Positions 56,253-64,000 of a stretch of DNA of 64,000 nt are shown piece after piece; positions within the stretch are counted from its first letter, which is position 1; every line of letters starts with the position of its first letter. Source of the DNA: Cellvibrionaceae bacterium (GTDB lineage: Bacteria > Pseudomonadota > Gammaproteobacteria > Pseudomonadales > Cellvibrionaceae); NCBI GenBank assembly GCA_002707785.1, contig PANW01000068.1, forward strand, positions 36,798-100,797, written 5' to 3'. A program made the position numbers and the translations under genes. A model generated the notes under the pieces. The model ran no database searches. It had not been told where the DNA came from and saw only the letters and a program-made list of their open reading frames with translations.

Positions 56253-57826
56253 AATTTCGCCATAGCATGACGTGGTTGCATACCTGGGCTGGACTTGTGT
56301 TTGGCGCTTTGCTGTATCTGATGTTTGTTACCGGCTCAGCGGGTTACTTCGATCTAGAGATCACCCGCTGGATGCAGCCAGAAATTCCCGTGCAGCAATC
56401 GTCCTTTGACGCGCCGGCGTTATTGCCTAAGGCAGAACAGCGATTGCAACAGCTCGCTCCTCACGCCGATCACGTCTACATCGAACTTCCGGAAGGGCGT
56501 AGCCCTTACTTTATGATTTGGTGGCACAATCCCAAAGGTGTCGACAACCCCGGTTGGCATAGTGAGGTTTTAGATCCAAGCAGTGGCGCGCCAGTAGCGG
56601 TTCGAAACACGGCCGGTGGTGAATTTCTCTATCGTTTGCATTATGTACTGCACTATATTCCGAAGGGTTTGGCCTACTGGCTAACCAGCTTGGCCGCCAT
56701 GTTCATGCTGGTGGCGATTGTCACCGGGGTGGTCATACATCGTCGTATCTTCAAGGATTTTTTTACCTTTCGTCGATCTCATCGACAAACCGCTTGGTTG
56801 GATATGCACAACCTAATGGGCGTTTTACCCTTGCCATTTCATTTAATGATTACCTACAGCGGTTTGATTTTGTTGATGTTCAGTACCATGTTGCCAGTGC
56901 CGGCCTCCAGTTTTGGTTTGAATCCAGAAAAACTACGGCAGGTTTATGACACGGTATTTTCCGATGGCGATCACGCTCGTGGGAATGGCATGGCGGCTTC
57001 GTCTTTACCTCTGGTGGAGCTGTACAATCTAGATCATTCAAAACACTCCGGTGCGACTATCGCTTACCTTGCCGTCGAGAATTGGGGCGATGAAAAGGCT
57101 GTGGTAGAAGTGGGCAAGCTCGCACAAACGGGTTTAGAGCCTTTTGATGTGTCCTATTATCAGGCTGTGAATGGGGAGAGTTTTAAGGGTGAGTCGCAGT
57201 TGCGTGACAGATTTTTGAGCTTGTCTTTTTACCACGTTATTGAGCATCTTCACGAGGGACTTTTTGCAGGCCCTTGGTTGCGTTGGCTGTATTTTTTGTC
57301 GGGCTTGATGGGCGCCGGAATGGTGGCGACAGGATCGATATTTTGGGCGATTAAGCGGCGGCATGCTCACGAAAAAGCAGGCCTTGATTCACGCGCTGTG
57401 CGCTGGGTCGAGAATTTAAATGTGGGCGTGATTGCGGGCTTGCCTATCGCCATTGGCGGCTACTTTCTCACCAGTCGATTGCTGTCAGCGACACTAGAAA
57501 ATCGTGTCGACTGGGAAATGCACAGTCTGTTTGTGGTTTGGTTTGTGGCGCTGCTTCACCCCTTTTTACCTCGTCGACAATGCGACTTATCTCAGCTTTG
57601 GGCAGAGCAGTTCAAGGCGGCTGCGGTGGTTTACGCTTCGATTCCCTTCGTCAATTGGATGACCTCTGAGGTGCACTTAGGAATGTCGTTGAAATACCAA
57701 GATTGGACCTTGGTGGGCTTCGACTTTTTTGCCCTAGTGTTGGCTGCTTGTTGTGCTTATTTCGTTCATAAAATCAACGGACGTCAACGAGTCAGCACCA
57801 TGGAAACCGTTGGGGTAAGTCAATGA
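56249..57826 (+). CDS. PepSY-associated membrane protein (siderophore/heme reductase-like)
   Basis: 525 residues from ATG 56249, coupled to DUF3649. Four main PepSY-type membrane segments (HTWAGLVFGALLYLMFVTGS near the start, ITYSGLILLMFSTMLP, YFLSGLMGAGMVATGSIFWA, further helices near the end), with conserved His pairs (HSMTWLHTWAG, LHYVLHYIPKG, VIHRRIF, DMHNLMGVLPLPFHLM) that could bind heme. Relatives such as FoxB/PiuB-like proteins help reduce or release iron from siderophores. Stop overlaps DUF3325 start. Confidence 0.85.
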   Translation: MKFRHSMTWLHTWAGLVFGALLYLMFVTGSAGYFDLEITRWMQPEIPVQQSSFDAPALLPKAEQRLQQLAPHADHVYIELPEGRSPYFMIWWHNPKGVDNPGWHSEVLDPSSGAPVAVRNTAGGEFLYRLHYVLHYIPKGLAYWLTSLAAMFMLVAIVTGVVIHRRIFKDFFTFRRSHRQTAWLDMHNLMGVLPLPFHLMITYSGLILLMFSTMLPVPASSFGLNPEKLRQVYDTVFSDGDHARGNGMAASSLPLVELYNLDHSKHSGATIAYLAVENWGDEKAVVEVGKLAQTGLEPFDVSYYQAVNGESFKGESQLRDRFLSLSFYHVIEHLHEGLFAGPWLRWLYFLSGLMGAGMVATGSIFWAIKRRHAHEKAGLDSRAVRWVENLNVGVIAGLPIAIGGYFLTSRLLSATLENRVDWEMHSLFVVWFVALLHPFLPRRQCDLSQLWAEQFKAAAVVYASIPFVNWMTSEVHLGMSLKYQDWTLVGFDFFALVLAACCAYFVHKINGRQRVSTMETVGVSQ

Positions 57827-58164
57827 TGCTGCTGGCTTGTTTTGCCTGTGCTTGTGGTTGTCTAAGTTTGAGCCTCTTGAGAAAACGCCATCGAAAAGAG
57901 ATGTTTATTCAGAGGCGTGTTTGGTCAACCAGAGTATTACAGTTGCTAAAGTGTTTTGGGTTGCTGTGTTTGGCGGGATCTCTAATGGCGTTCATTGTTG
58001 TCAAAGGTGTTGCTCTGGGTTTGGTCTACAGTCTTGCTGGTTTTACCTTGATTGCTCTGAGCCTCAGCGTGTTGTTGAGTGTTCGTCCGCGCTGGACTCT
58101 TCGGCTTTTTGGCGGCCTAATGTTGCTGCTCATGATGAGATTATTGGTTGGCGGGGCGTGGTAG
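57823..58164 (+). CDS. DUF3325 small membrane protein
   Basis: 113 residues, three helices (LACFACACGCLSLSLL, CFGLLCLAGSLMAFIVVKG, YSLAGFTLIALSLSVLLSV) plus a final one. Fits the DUF3325 family that accompanies DUF3649 and PepSY in iron-uptake loci. ATGA overlap with the PepSY gene; its last 24 bases overlap the 3' end of the convergent histidine kinase. Confidence 0.7.
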   Translation: MMLLACFACACGCLSLSLLRKRHRKEMFIQRRVWSTRVLQLLKCFGLLCLAGSLMAFIVVKGVALGLVYSLAGFTLIALSLSVLLSVRPRWTLRLFGGLMLLLMMRLLVGGAW

Positions 58165-59499
58165 GCTAATCGTCATCATGAGCCCTTTGGGGAGTCGATT
58201 GTTTGCCTGTATCTCTCCGCCAATGGCCAATACTTGTCGCTTTGCCAGTGCTAACCCTAAGCCAAATCCACTGTCGTCACCGCTGCGAGCATTGTCGACT
58301 CGGTAGAAGGGCTGGAAGATTTTTTCTAAATGTTCTTCTAGTACGCCCGGGCCTTGATCCTTGATGTCGATCTGATAACTGTTTGAGTTTACTGACAGAG
58401 AAACCTCTAGCGTCGCCCCTGCTGGAGTATACCGCATGCCATTGCGAACGATATTTTCCAGCGCTTGCCCGAGGGCGCGGTGGTTACTTTTGGGCAGTGG
58501 GGCTCGATCGGGCAACTGAGTTTCAATGGTACGATCTGGGAATTCAAAGCGTGCGTCGTCTATGACGACATCGATCAGATCGACGAGATCAAGATCTTCT
58601 TCTTGCAACGCCGGGCGTTCATTTTCGAGCCATGCTAGGGTCAAGGTATCTTCGACCAATTTTCTAATTTCAACGGATTCACGTTCTACTCGAGCAACTG
58701 CGTTGTCGTGATCGACGGCCTCACCGATTTTTAGCTTTTCAAGAGCAATATCGAGTCTCGCCAACGGCGTGCGAAGTTCGTGTGATAAATCCGCAATCAA
58801 CTGTCGTTGACTGGTGATCAGTTCGCTGATTCGCTCCGCCATCTTGTCAAAGGTCATCGCCAACTCGGTGAATTCATCGGACCGATTCCCCATGAGCTTT
58901 CGCACTCGAACCTCGAAACGCCCGTGACTGAACGCGCGGGTAGCGTCATTTAGTTGCCGCAAGGGCGCACTGATATGTCGGTAGAGCAACAGCGCTATGG
59001 CCAAGAGTAGCACTAGTGGAAGAATAATCTTCATTGCCCAATGGGTGAGTTCTAGATACTCGAAAATACCCGGTCGCATGCGCTCGGGCAAAGCAATCAA
59101 GAAGTGTACATTGGGATCAATAAAGTCGATTTCCATCATTGGCTGATCCATCCATGGATGCAGTTTCCACTGAATGCCACGGCCGATGCCATAGTATTGA
59201 TAGAAATAATCATTGAGCTCTCCGCCAGCCAAGGCGTCGAGATCGGACTTTACCACCGCAGCCCAAGTGTTTTCTGTTTGTTGGATGTGCGTCAGCCACT
59301 GCGCCAAACCGTCACTGTCATCGGCTAGGTAGAGGCGTTGAGCTTGCTGGGCGTAGGCGTCCAATTGTTGCTGGTGTGCCTCGCTGAGATAGCTCATACG
59401 CTCTTGTGTGTAGGCGCTCAAGAAACTGAGCAGATACAGGAGCACGACAGTGCCGACACCCACAATCGCATAGAGTTTCCACAGCAAACCGCGTTTCAT
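58141..59499 (-). CDS. Sensor histidine kinase (HAMP, HisKA, HATPase)
   Basis: 452 residues. Two membrane helices (about 8-27 and 155-175) enclose a 125-residue periplasmic sensor with no recognised domain. HAMP (175-230), HisKA with DLSHELRTPLARLDIAL (His about 243), HATPase with NIVRNGMRYTP, DQGPGVLEEH and GFGLGLALAKRQ. Classic EnvZ/CpxA-type kinase. Its ATG overlaps the response-regulator stop, so the two are one operon headed by a Fur-like box. Confidence 0.94.
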   Translation of the reverse strand: MKRGLLWKLYAIVGVGTVVLLYLLSFLSAYTQERMSYLSEAHQQQLDAYAQQAQRLYLADDSDGLAQWLTHIQQTENTWAAVVKSDLDALAGGELNDYFYQYYGIGRGIQWKLHPWMDQPMMEIDFIDPNVHFLIALPERMRPGIFEYLELTHWAMKIILPLVLLLAIALLLYRHISAPLRQLNDATRAFSHGRFEVRVRKLMGNRSDEFTELAMTFDKMAERISELITSQRQLIADLSHELRTPLARLDIALEKLKIGEAVDHDNAVARVERESVEIRKLVEDTLTLAWLENERPALQEEDLDLVDLIDVVIDDARFEFPDRTIETQLPDRAPLPKSNHRALGQALENIVRNGMRYTPAGATLEVSLSVNSNSYQIDIKDQGPGVLEEHLEKIFQPFYRVDNARSGDDSGFGLGLALAKRQVLAIGGEIQANNRLPKGLMMTISLPRPANQ

Positions 59500-60182
59500 G
59501 ACAAGACATACCCCTTGCCATGCACGGTTTGTAGGCGAGCACCATCCCAGCCAACACCATTGAGTTTGCGTCGAACCCGACTTAAATGCATGTCCAAGCT
59601 ACGGTCGTAGCTACTGTAGGCGCGATTAAGAACTAGTTGATTAAGATAGGCTTTACTCAATATCTCGCCTTGCTGTAACGCCAGCACCCAAATCAGTTTG
59701 AATTCGATCGGGGTCATCTCCACGTGTTGCTCGAACACGAAGACGGATTGTTTTTTTCGATCAATTTCGAGTTCTTCAAATCTCAGTAGATCACTATCAA
59801 CATGATTGTTCATTGGATGACTGCGGCGCAGCAGCGCCTCTATCCGCAGCAATAATTCGGTACTGTTAAACGGTTTAGTGACGTAGTCGTCCGCGCCTTG
59901 GCTAAAGCCTCTTATGCGTTCCTCTTCGGCGCCTTTAGCGGTGATTAAGATGACTGGAGTTTGCTGGGTTTTGCGCAGCATTCGCAGCAAAGAAAGGCCA
60001 TCTCGGTGGGGCAGCATGATATCCAACAGGATCAAGTGATAGCGATGGGATGATGCCAGCTCTAGCCCTTTATCGCCGTCTTCGCACTGATCAACTGGGT
60101 ATCCCGCTTCACTGAGTAATTCTCCCAAGTGGCTATTCAGAACCGGATCGTCTTCAATAATAAGCAGTTTATGTGTGTTCAT
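59496..60182 (-). CDS. OmpR-family response regulator
   Basis: 228 residues from ATG 60182 (MNTHKLLIIEDDP). Receiver at 1-115 with phospho-Asp in LILLDIMLPHRDGL and Lys in YVTKPFNS. Winged-helix output (about 130-228): MTPIEFKLIWVLALQQGEIL, YDRSLDMHLSRVRRKLNGVG, LQTVHGKGYVLS. Frame is open to ATG 60224, but that start lies inside the Fur-like box, so 60182 is preferred. Partner of the kinase that overlaps it. Confidence 0.93.
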   Translation of the reverse strand: MNTHKLLIIEDDPVLNSHLGELLSEAGYPVDQCEDGDKGLELASSHRYHLILLDIMLPHRDGLSLLRMLRKTQQTPVILITAKGAEEERIRGFSQGADDYVTKPFNSTELLLRIEALLRRSHPMNNHVDSDLLRFEELEIDRKKQSVFVFEQHVEMTPIEFKLIWVLALQQGEILSKAYLNQLVLNRAYSSYDRSLDMHLSRVRRKLNGVGWDGARLQTVHGKGYVLS

Positions 60183-60206
60183 GAGGGCGCTTAGAGTTGT
60201 GCTCTG

Positions 60207-60225
60207 AATGAGAATGATGCTCATT
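60207..60225 (+). promoter_or_regulatory. Fur box upstream of response regulator
   Basis: AATGAGAATGATGCTCATT, 17 of 19 bases agreeing with AATGAGAATAATTCTCATT and with strong dyad symmetry. Located 25 bases upstream of the regulator ATG and between it and the divergent solute-binding protein gene. In reverse orientation it shares 16 of 19 bases with the box upstream of the TonB receptor. Confidence 0.78.
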
Positions 60226-60418
60226 TAAGCTAAGCGGTTCTTGAATTGCAAGATGAAATAATCCGCTGGGTATGGGTTAATCTATTCATCTATGCTGTCA
60301 TATGTACTCAATGACGAGGTCTAAATCGGTGGTGGGGTAAGTGGCAGTGAACGAGAGGAAGCCCCAGTGGCAATGATCTGCAGTGCTCTTATAGTCGGGA
60401 TTAGAGAGAGGGCATGCT

Positions 60419-61162
60419 ATGTGTAGAAGCTATCTGCTATGGCTGCTGATTGGCTGGGCTCCCGTGTTCGTGCACGCTGCGCAAACACTGACCATGGCAA
60501 CCTCAAACGGCCCTCCCTATATGATTCAGGCATCAGATTCTGGTTTAGATATCGATATTCCTCGAGAAGCACTTAGCCGCGCTGGTTATGAAGTTGATAT
60601 TCGCTATATGCCGTTGGCGCGCGCGCAACTGGAGGTGCAGAGCAAACGTGTGGATTTCATGGCGCCGTTTTTTTCTGAAGAGGTGGAGGGGCTCTATCTC
60701 TCTGAGCCTCACATCATGTATCGTCCCACGGCCTTTTCTTTGGCGTCTAATAAGTTTGAATTAAACGAACTCAATGATCTTAAACGCTTTCGCGTGCAGA
60801 CTTTTCAGGGGGCCAAAGGTTATTTTGGTGCTGACTATGTTAATGCCATTGCGCTTTCACCACACTACGAAGAGCGCCCAGATATGAGTAAGTTGGTGCT
60901 CTCGCTAGTGAGCGGTCGCACCGATGTTGTGGTATTGGATTACCATATATTTTCCTACTTTTGGAATCGTGAAATAGGGGACAACAACAGCCATCAATTG
61001 CGAGCTCATGCTATTTTTACTCCTGTCCCTGCGGTTACCGCATTTAATAATCCAGACATACGTGATCAGTACAACGCGGCTTTGCAGGCCACCATCAGAG
61101 ATGGAACTCATCAAAAACTGGTAAAGAAACACTTGGAATCATTGCCATTACTCAACGAATAG
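60419..61162 (+). CDS. Periplasmic solute-binding protein (SBP family 3 type)
   Basis: 247 residues with signal peptide (YLLWLLIGWAPVFVHAA). SBP_bac_3-type: LTMATSNGPPYMIQAS, DIPREALSRAGYEVDIRYMP, LVSGRTDVVVLDYHIFSYF. No transporter genes adjoin it. It is divergent from the iron-linked two-component operon, so it could bind a signal for the nearby kinase (inference), or be an orphan. Confidence 0.82.
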   Translation: MCRSYLLWLLIGWAPVFVHAAQTLTMATSNGPPYMIQASDSGLDIDIPREALSRAGYEVDIRYMPLARAQLEVQSKRVDFMAPFFSEEVEGLYLSEPHIMYRPTAFSLASNKFELNELNDLKRFRVQTFQGAKGYFGADYVNAIALSPHYEERPDMSKLVLSLVSGRTDVVVLDYHIFSYFWNREIGDNNSHQLRAHAIFTPVPAVTAFNNPDIRDQYNAALQATIRDGTHQKLVKKHLESLPLLNE

Positions 61163-61300
61163 CATTGAGATTTCACCGCTATCGACCTGTTATCTCCACC
61201 GTTTATCGAAAGTTGAATAGATATTTGGCGAATTTCGAAATTTATTAGCGCTTTGTTTTGGGTTGAGTTGACGTCGACAAAAAACAAGGGGCCAGTGTCG

Positions 61301-61378
61301 ATGATGTCTCAACAGCGATACCACAGTTTAGATTTTCTTCGGGCGGTGATGATGCTCTTGATCGCACCCGTGGTTTAG
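61301..61378 (+). pseudogene. Acyltransferase family 3 remnant (N terminus only)
   Basis: Reads MMSQQRYHSLDFLRAVMMLL, then IAPVV and a stop. RYHSLDFLRA at the N terminus followed by a hydrophobic helix is the opening of acyltransferase-3/OpgC-like membrane proteins, which normally continue for 350 residues. Only 25 codons remain; downstream frames show nothing more. Confidence 0.55.
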
Positions 61379-61482
61379 CGGATTGGGAGTTCGTTGGGCA
61401 GTAGAGATGGTATTGAGTCTATGGCACTGGGGGAATTTCCATAGTTGACGCGCTTTCTAGACGCCGCATCGCTTTACCCTCA

Positions 61483-61503
61483 AAATGATATGATGTAACA
61501 TTC
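61483..61503 (+). promoter_or_regulatory. Zur box upstream of the zinc operon
   Basis: AAATGATATGATGTAACATTC: 16 of 20 specified positions agree with AAATGTTATANTATAACATTT, with dyad symmetry. It lies 30 bases upstream of the ZrgA-like gene. The operon itself encodes a Zur-like repressor, so negative autoregulation by zinc is expected. Confidence 0.78.
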
Positions 61504-61533
61504 TTGGGCTGTGTCAATTCGGGACCTGTAAAT

Positions 61534-62145
61534 ATGCGCTATCTTCCAATATTTGCCTTTTTTTGGTTCAGCTCTCTGTCTATGGCGGGGAGCAAGCATC
61601 ATGACGAACACGTTTATCATGATGAGCAGAGCCCGCTGGAAGTTCACGATGATCATAGCGCCACAAGTCACGAGGCGCATATGCACGGGTTGGCGGAGAT
61701 GACTCTGGCCATTGAGGGCGACGAGCTGGAAATTGAGTTAGAATCCCCAGCCGCCAACATCGTTGGTTTCGAACACAGAGCTGAATCAGAGCAGCAGATC
61801 GCGACCGTTGAAAAAGCGCGCGCAGTGATAGAGTCTCCCGAGCGAGTGTTTACACTTCAGGGCGGTGGGTGCTCGGTGGAGCAAGTGAATGTCGATTTCA
61901 CGGAGCTAGTTCGTCAGGATGAACACTCTGAGCATGAAGGGCATCACTCAGTCGAAACCGGACACAGTGAAATTAGGGCGAATTATCATTATCGTTGTCA
62001 GGAACCTGAGGCACTAAAAATTGTTGTGGTTCAATTGATGGCAGCGTTTTCTGGAGTTGAAACGCTCAGTGCTCAGTGGATTAGCCCGACTCACCAGGGA
62101 GCCGTCGATTTAACGATGCAATCCAATCGAATTATTATCGAGTGA
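61534..62145 (+). CDS. zrgA: ZrgA-like periplasmic zinc-binding protein (DUF2796)
   Basis: About 203 residues from ATG 61534 (frame open to 61504). Signal peptide (RYLPIFAFFWFSSLSMAGS), then His/Asp/Glu-rich clusters (HHDEHVYHDEQ, HDDHSATSHEAHMHG, DEHSEHEGHHSVETGH) and conserved ELESPAANIVGFEH, characteristic of DUF2796/ZrgA proteins of Vibrio and relatives, which take part in zinc acquisition. First gene of the operon under the Zur-like box. The stop overlaps the Zur start (GTGA). Confidence 0.88.
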   Translation: MRYLPIFAFFWFSSLSMAGSKHHDEHVYHDEQSPLEVHDDHSATSHEAHMHGLAEMTLAIEGDELEIELESPAANIVGFEHRAESEQQIATVEKARAVIESPERVFTLQGGGCSVEQVNVDFTELVRQDEHSEHEGHHSVETGHSEIRANYHYRCQEPEALKIVVVQLMAAFSGVETLSAQWISPTHQGAVDLTMQSNRIIIE

Positions 62146-62612
62146 TCAAGATGAAAAATGTTGAGAGAATCGTCAATCATGCAGAAAACCATTGTAAGGC
62201 CCATGGCGCACGATTAACCAATAAGCGGAAAATAATTCTTTCAGGTTTGCTAGAAGTTGGCAAAGCGATGTCTGCCTATGACTTGGTTGATTATTGTAAA
62301 GATCAATTTGGCGAATCGATTCCGGCGATGTCTGTGTACCGCATTCTTGACTTTCTTCAAGAAGAAAATTTGGTGCATAAACTCAGTCTCGCCAATAAGT
62401 ACATTGCCTGTGCGCACATCACCTGTGATCACGCACATGGCGTTCCGCAGTTTCTTATCTGCGGCAACTGCCAGCGGGTTGAAGAAATCACGATTAACAA
62501 ATCCACTATTAATACTTTGAGACGCAATGTGGAAGACGCGGGTTTTCATTTGGTTAGCCCTCAGTTAGAAATGAATTGTCTTTGTCATGATTGCGTTGAA
62601 CATGCTGCTTAG
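62142..62612 (+). CDS. zur: Zinc uptake regulator, Fur family
   Basis: 153-156 residues (GTG 62142 overlapping the previous stop, or ATG 62151). N-terminal winged helix (AHGARLTNKRKIILSGLLEV, AMSVYRILDFLQEENLVHKL), then metal sites: CAHITCDHAHG, the structural CxxC of CGNCQRVEE, and the C-terminal CLCHDC pair. The His/Cys content and the operon context (ZrgA, COG0523, MerC) point to Zur rather than iron-responsive Fur. Confidence 0.92.
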   Translation: MIKMKNVERIVNHAENHCKAHGARLTNKRKIILSGLLEVGKAMSAYDLVDYCKDQFGESIPAMSVYRILDFLQEENLVHKLSLANKYIACAHITCDHAHGVPQFLICGNCQRVEEITINKSTINTLRRNVEDAGFHLVSPQLEMNCLCHDCVEHAA

Positions 62613-62628
62613 TATTTGGTGAACTAGA

Positions 62629-63036
62629 GTGACTATGAAAAATCTACAAGCAATAGCTGACAAAACGGCTATTGGTCTGTCCTTTGTTTGCACAGTTCAT
62701 TGTCTGGCGTTGCCGCTACTGCTGCTTTCCTTGCCAGCTTTTACCGCGCTGAATTTAATGGACGAAGCCTTTCATTATTGGATGTTGGTGGTAGTGGTTC
62801 CGGTTAGTGTGCTGGCGTTATCAATGGGGTGCAAACAGCACAAAAATCAAAGCGTCTTGTTGGTAAGCACCATAGGGTTGATTTTGATGGCGGCTGCGGC
62901 GTTTGCTGGCCACGACCTATTGGGAGAGCAGGGCGAAAAAATTATGACTCTAATGGGGGCTGTTTGTATTGCCATCGGTCACTACTCTAATCATCGGTTG
63001 TGCCAGAAAAGCAGAGACTGTGATTGCCACGGCTAG
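62629..63036 (+). CDS. MerC domain protein
   Basis: 133-135 residues, start GTG 62629 or ATG 62635. Four membrane helices; the MerC signature Cys pair is in SFVCTVHCLALPLLLLSLP (first helix), and the C terminus ends in a Cys/His-rich tail (CQKSRDCDCHG) that could bind metal. MerC was first known as a mercury transporter, but chromosomal copies in Zur-controlled operons probably move or sense zinc (inference). Confidence 0.85.
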   Translation: MTMKNLQAIADKTAIGLSFVCTVHCLALPLLLLSLPAFTALNLMDEAFHYWMLVVVVPVSVLALSMGCKQHKNQSVLLVSTIGLILMAAAAFAGHDLLGEQGEKIMTLMGAVCIAIGHYSNHRLCQKSRDCDCHG

Positions 63037-63054
63037 CAGGTATTGGAGTTGATA

Positions 63055-63474
63055 GTGCACAATGTTTATTTCAAATCCATAGAGAGCTTGGAGAAAGGCC
63101 AGCAACTGGTATTGGAGGATATTGTTGACGAATTGAGTTTCAATGCCGATGGTTTAATGCCGGTTGTTACCCAAGATGTCGATAGCCGTGAAGTGCTGAT
63201 GTTAGCGTGGATGAATCGTGAGGCTATGGAAAAAACTCTCGCCAGCGGTCATGTCACCTATTGGTCGAGAAGCCGACAGCAGTTTTGGGTAAAAGGAGAA
63301 ACCAGCGGCCATTATCAAGCGCTCCAATCGATGCGATTGGATTGCGACGGCGATGCCATCCTCTGTCTTGTTAAGCAAAGTGGCGCTGCCTGCCACACGG
63401 GGCGTAATAGTTGTTTTTATTTCGACGTTAACCACGCCACTCAATCTGTTTCCGTTCTAGTATCCCAACCATGA
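63055..63474 (+). CDS. hisI: Phosphoribosyl-AMP cyclohydrolase (HisI), zinc-operon paralog
   Basis: 139 residues from GTG 63055, which has GGAG 6 bases before; TTG 63043 is also in frame. Third step of histidine synthesis. Catalytic and metal motifs are intact: [16 protein letters not shown], metal-binding [16 protein letters not shown], and [12 protein letters not shown]. The HisE fusion partner is absent. Lying between merC and a COG0523 GTPase under a Zur box marks it as the zinc-starvation paralog found in some bacteria; the Cys ligands are all kept, so it is not obviously zinc-free. Stop overlaps the next start (ATGA). Confidence 0.92.
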   Translation: MHNVYFKSIESLEKGQQLVLEDIVDELSFNADGLMPVVTQDVDSREVLMLAWMNREAMEKTLASGHVTYWSRSRQQFWVKGETSGHYQALQSMRLDCDGDAILCLVKQSGAACHTGRNSCFYFDVNHATQSVSVLVSQP

Positions 63475-64000
63475 CTCAATCTACTGCCAAAATCTCCGCT
63501 ATTCCAACCAATATCATCACCGGCTTCTTAGGGGTCGGAAAAACCTCGACCATCTTACATTTACTAAAATCAAAGCCTGAGAATGAACGCTGGGCCGTGC
63601 TTGTCAACGAATTCGGTGAGATCGGTGTTGATGGCAGCCTGTTTCAAGGTCAGCAGAGCGAAGAGCAGCAGGTGTATATTCGAGAAGTTCCCGGCGGCTG
63701 TATGTGCTGCGCAGCGGGGCTGCCGATGCAAATTGCGCTCAACCAGTTGTTGTCGAGAGCTAAGCCGCACCGTCTGTTAATTGAGCCCACTGGATTGGGG
63801 CATCCGGTTGAAATCTTGGACGTGTTGTCGGCCAACTACTACAAGGATCTTCTTTCGATACAGAAAACCATAACGCTTGTGGATGCTAGAAAGCTGCACG
63901 ATTCCCGTTACACCGAGCACAATACTTTCAACCAACAGATTGAAATCGCCGATGTTGTTGTCGGTAATAAACAAGATTTGTATGGCGCTGAGGATAGGGA
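63471..64000 (+). CDS. COG0523 GTPase (CobW/ZigA/ZagA-like), 3' end missing
   Basis: N-terminal 176 residues of a G3E-family metallochaperone; the window ends mid-gene. Walker [10 protein letters not shown] (about 18-26), [11 protein letters not shown] (switch region), metal-binding GGCMCCAAG (CxCC, about 82-90), IEPTGLGHP, and NKQD (NKxD) near the end. Members of this family under Zur control deliver zinc to selected enzymes in starvation; ATGA overlap with hisI suggests HisI could be its client (inference). Confidence 0.93.
   Translation, partial: MTQSTAKISAIPTNIITGFLGVGKTSTILHLLKSKPENERWAVLVNEFGEIGVDGSLFQGQQSEEQQVYIREVPGGCMCCAAGLPMQIALNQLLSRAKPHRLLIEPTGLGHPVEILDVLSANYYKDLLSIQKTITLVDARKLHDSRYTEHNTFNQQIEIADVVVGNKQDLYGAEDR

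Larger units (their letters stand above)
61163..61533. other. Region between SBP and zinc operon
   Basis: About 370 bases. Holds an acyltransferase-3 N-terminal remnant (61301-61378) and a Zur-like box (61483-61503), listed separately. Nothing else recognised. Confidence 0.5.

Noticed and set aside
63055..63474. HisI as zinc-independent substitute
   Set aside because: All expected Cys and Asp metal ligands are present, so the sequence does not support zinc independence.
1..64000. tRNA, rRNA, CRISPR arrays, insertion sequences, prophage
   Set aside because: No cloverleaf T-arm sequences in gaps, no spaced direct repeats, and no transposase or phage genes were seen.

Overview
This 64 kb window looks like chromosome of a free-living, probably marine gammaproteobacterium of roughly 50% GC. 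The basis is the type II fatty-acid pair fabA-fabB, ybeD-lipB-lipA, galU/manB/galE, the yeaG-yeaH-spoVR trio, an MFS/ssb neighbourhood, a dense set of two-component and c-di-GMP proteins, and TonB/Fur and Zur metal-uptake clusters. I cannot name the genus. I saw no rRNA, tRNA, insertion sequence, prophage or CRISPR array.

Layout. 1-9.8 kb: the 3' end of a YajR-like MFS gene, then a four-gene signalling cassette (large CHASE-PAS-PAS hybrid kinase, free HPt protein, receiver protein with a degenerate HD-like output, receiver-HD-GYP phosphodiesterase), then ssb. 9.9-13.1 kb: an RmlD-like reductase overlapping a Kazal-type lipoprotein, a convergent CsgD/VpsT-like LuxR regulator, a candidate small membrane protein and an SDR. 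13.2-20 kb: housekeeping genes fabB-fabA, galU-manB and ybeD-lipB-lipA. 20-34 kb: mixed metabolic and envelope genes (GNAT, DUF3080, thioredoxin-fold DUF255, GDPD, fructosamine kinase, beta-carbonic anhydrase, Pmp3, SPOR, GGDEF-EAL, purU, OmpA-like, AraC). 34-42 kb: PRTase, a broken GST gene, hotdog thioesterase, a frameshifted remnant, gamma-carbonic anhydrase, acyl-CoA ligase, STAS, CBS and cca. 42-49.2 kb: a receiver-kinase and a divergent HTH-receiver protein, then yeaG-yeaH-spoVR. 49.5-53.3 kb: galE, a second acyl-CoA ligase and a periplasmic solute-binding protein. 53.7-61.2 kb: an iron-uptake cluster (TonB receptor, DUF3649, PepSY, DUF3325) next to an OmpR-type two-component pair, with a Fur-like box in front of both the receptor and the response regulator, and a second solute-binding protein. 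61.3-64 kb: an acyltransferase remnant, then a zinc-starvation operon (Zur-like box, ZrgA/DUF2796, Zur, MerC, HisI, COG0523 GTPase cut by the window end).

How it fits together. Signalling is the main theme. A multistep phosphorelay ends in an HD-GYP enzyme predicted to lower c-di-GMP. A GGDEF-EAL protein and a VpsT/CsgD-like regulator are further c-di-GMP candidates, and galU, manB and galE supply sugar nucleotides that polysaccharide programmes would use. The two metal clusters at the right end each carry a recognisable operator. The iron cluster is unusual in having a two-component system beside it that also appears Fur-controlled. Several decayed genes (GST, acyltransferase 3, an unknown remnant) show recent gene loss around 35-37 kb and at 61.3 kb.
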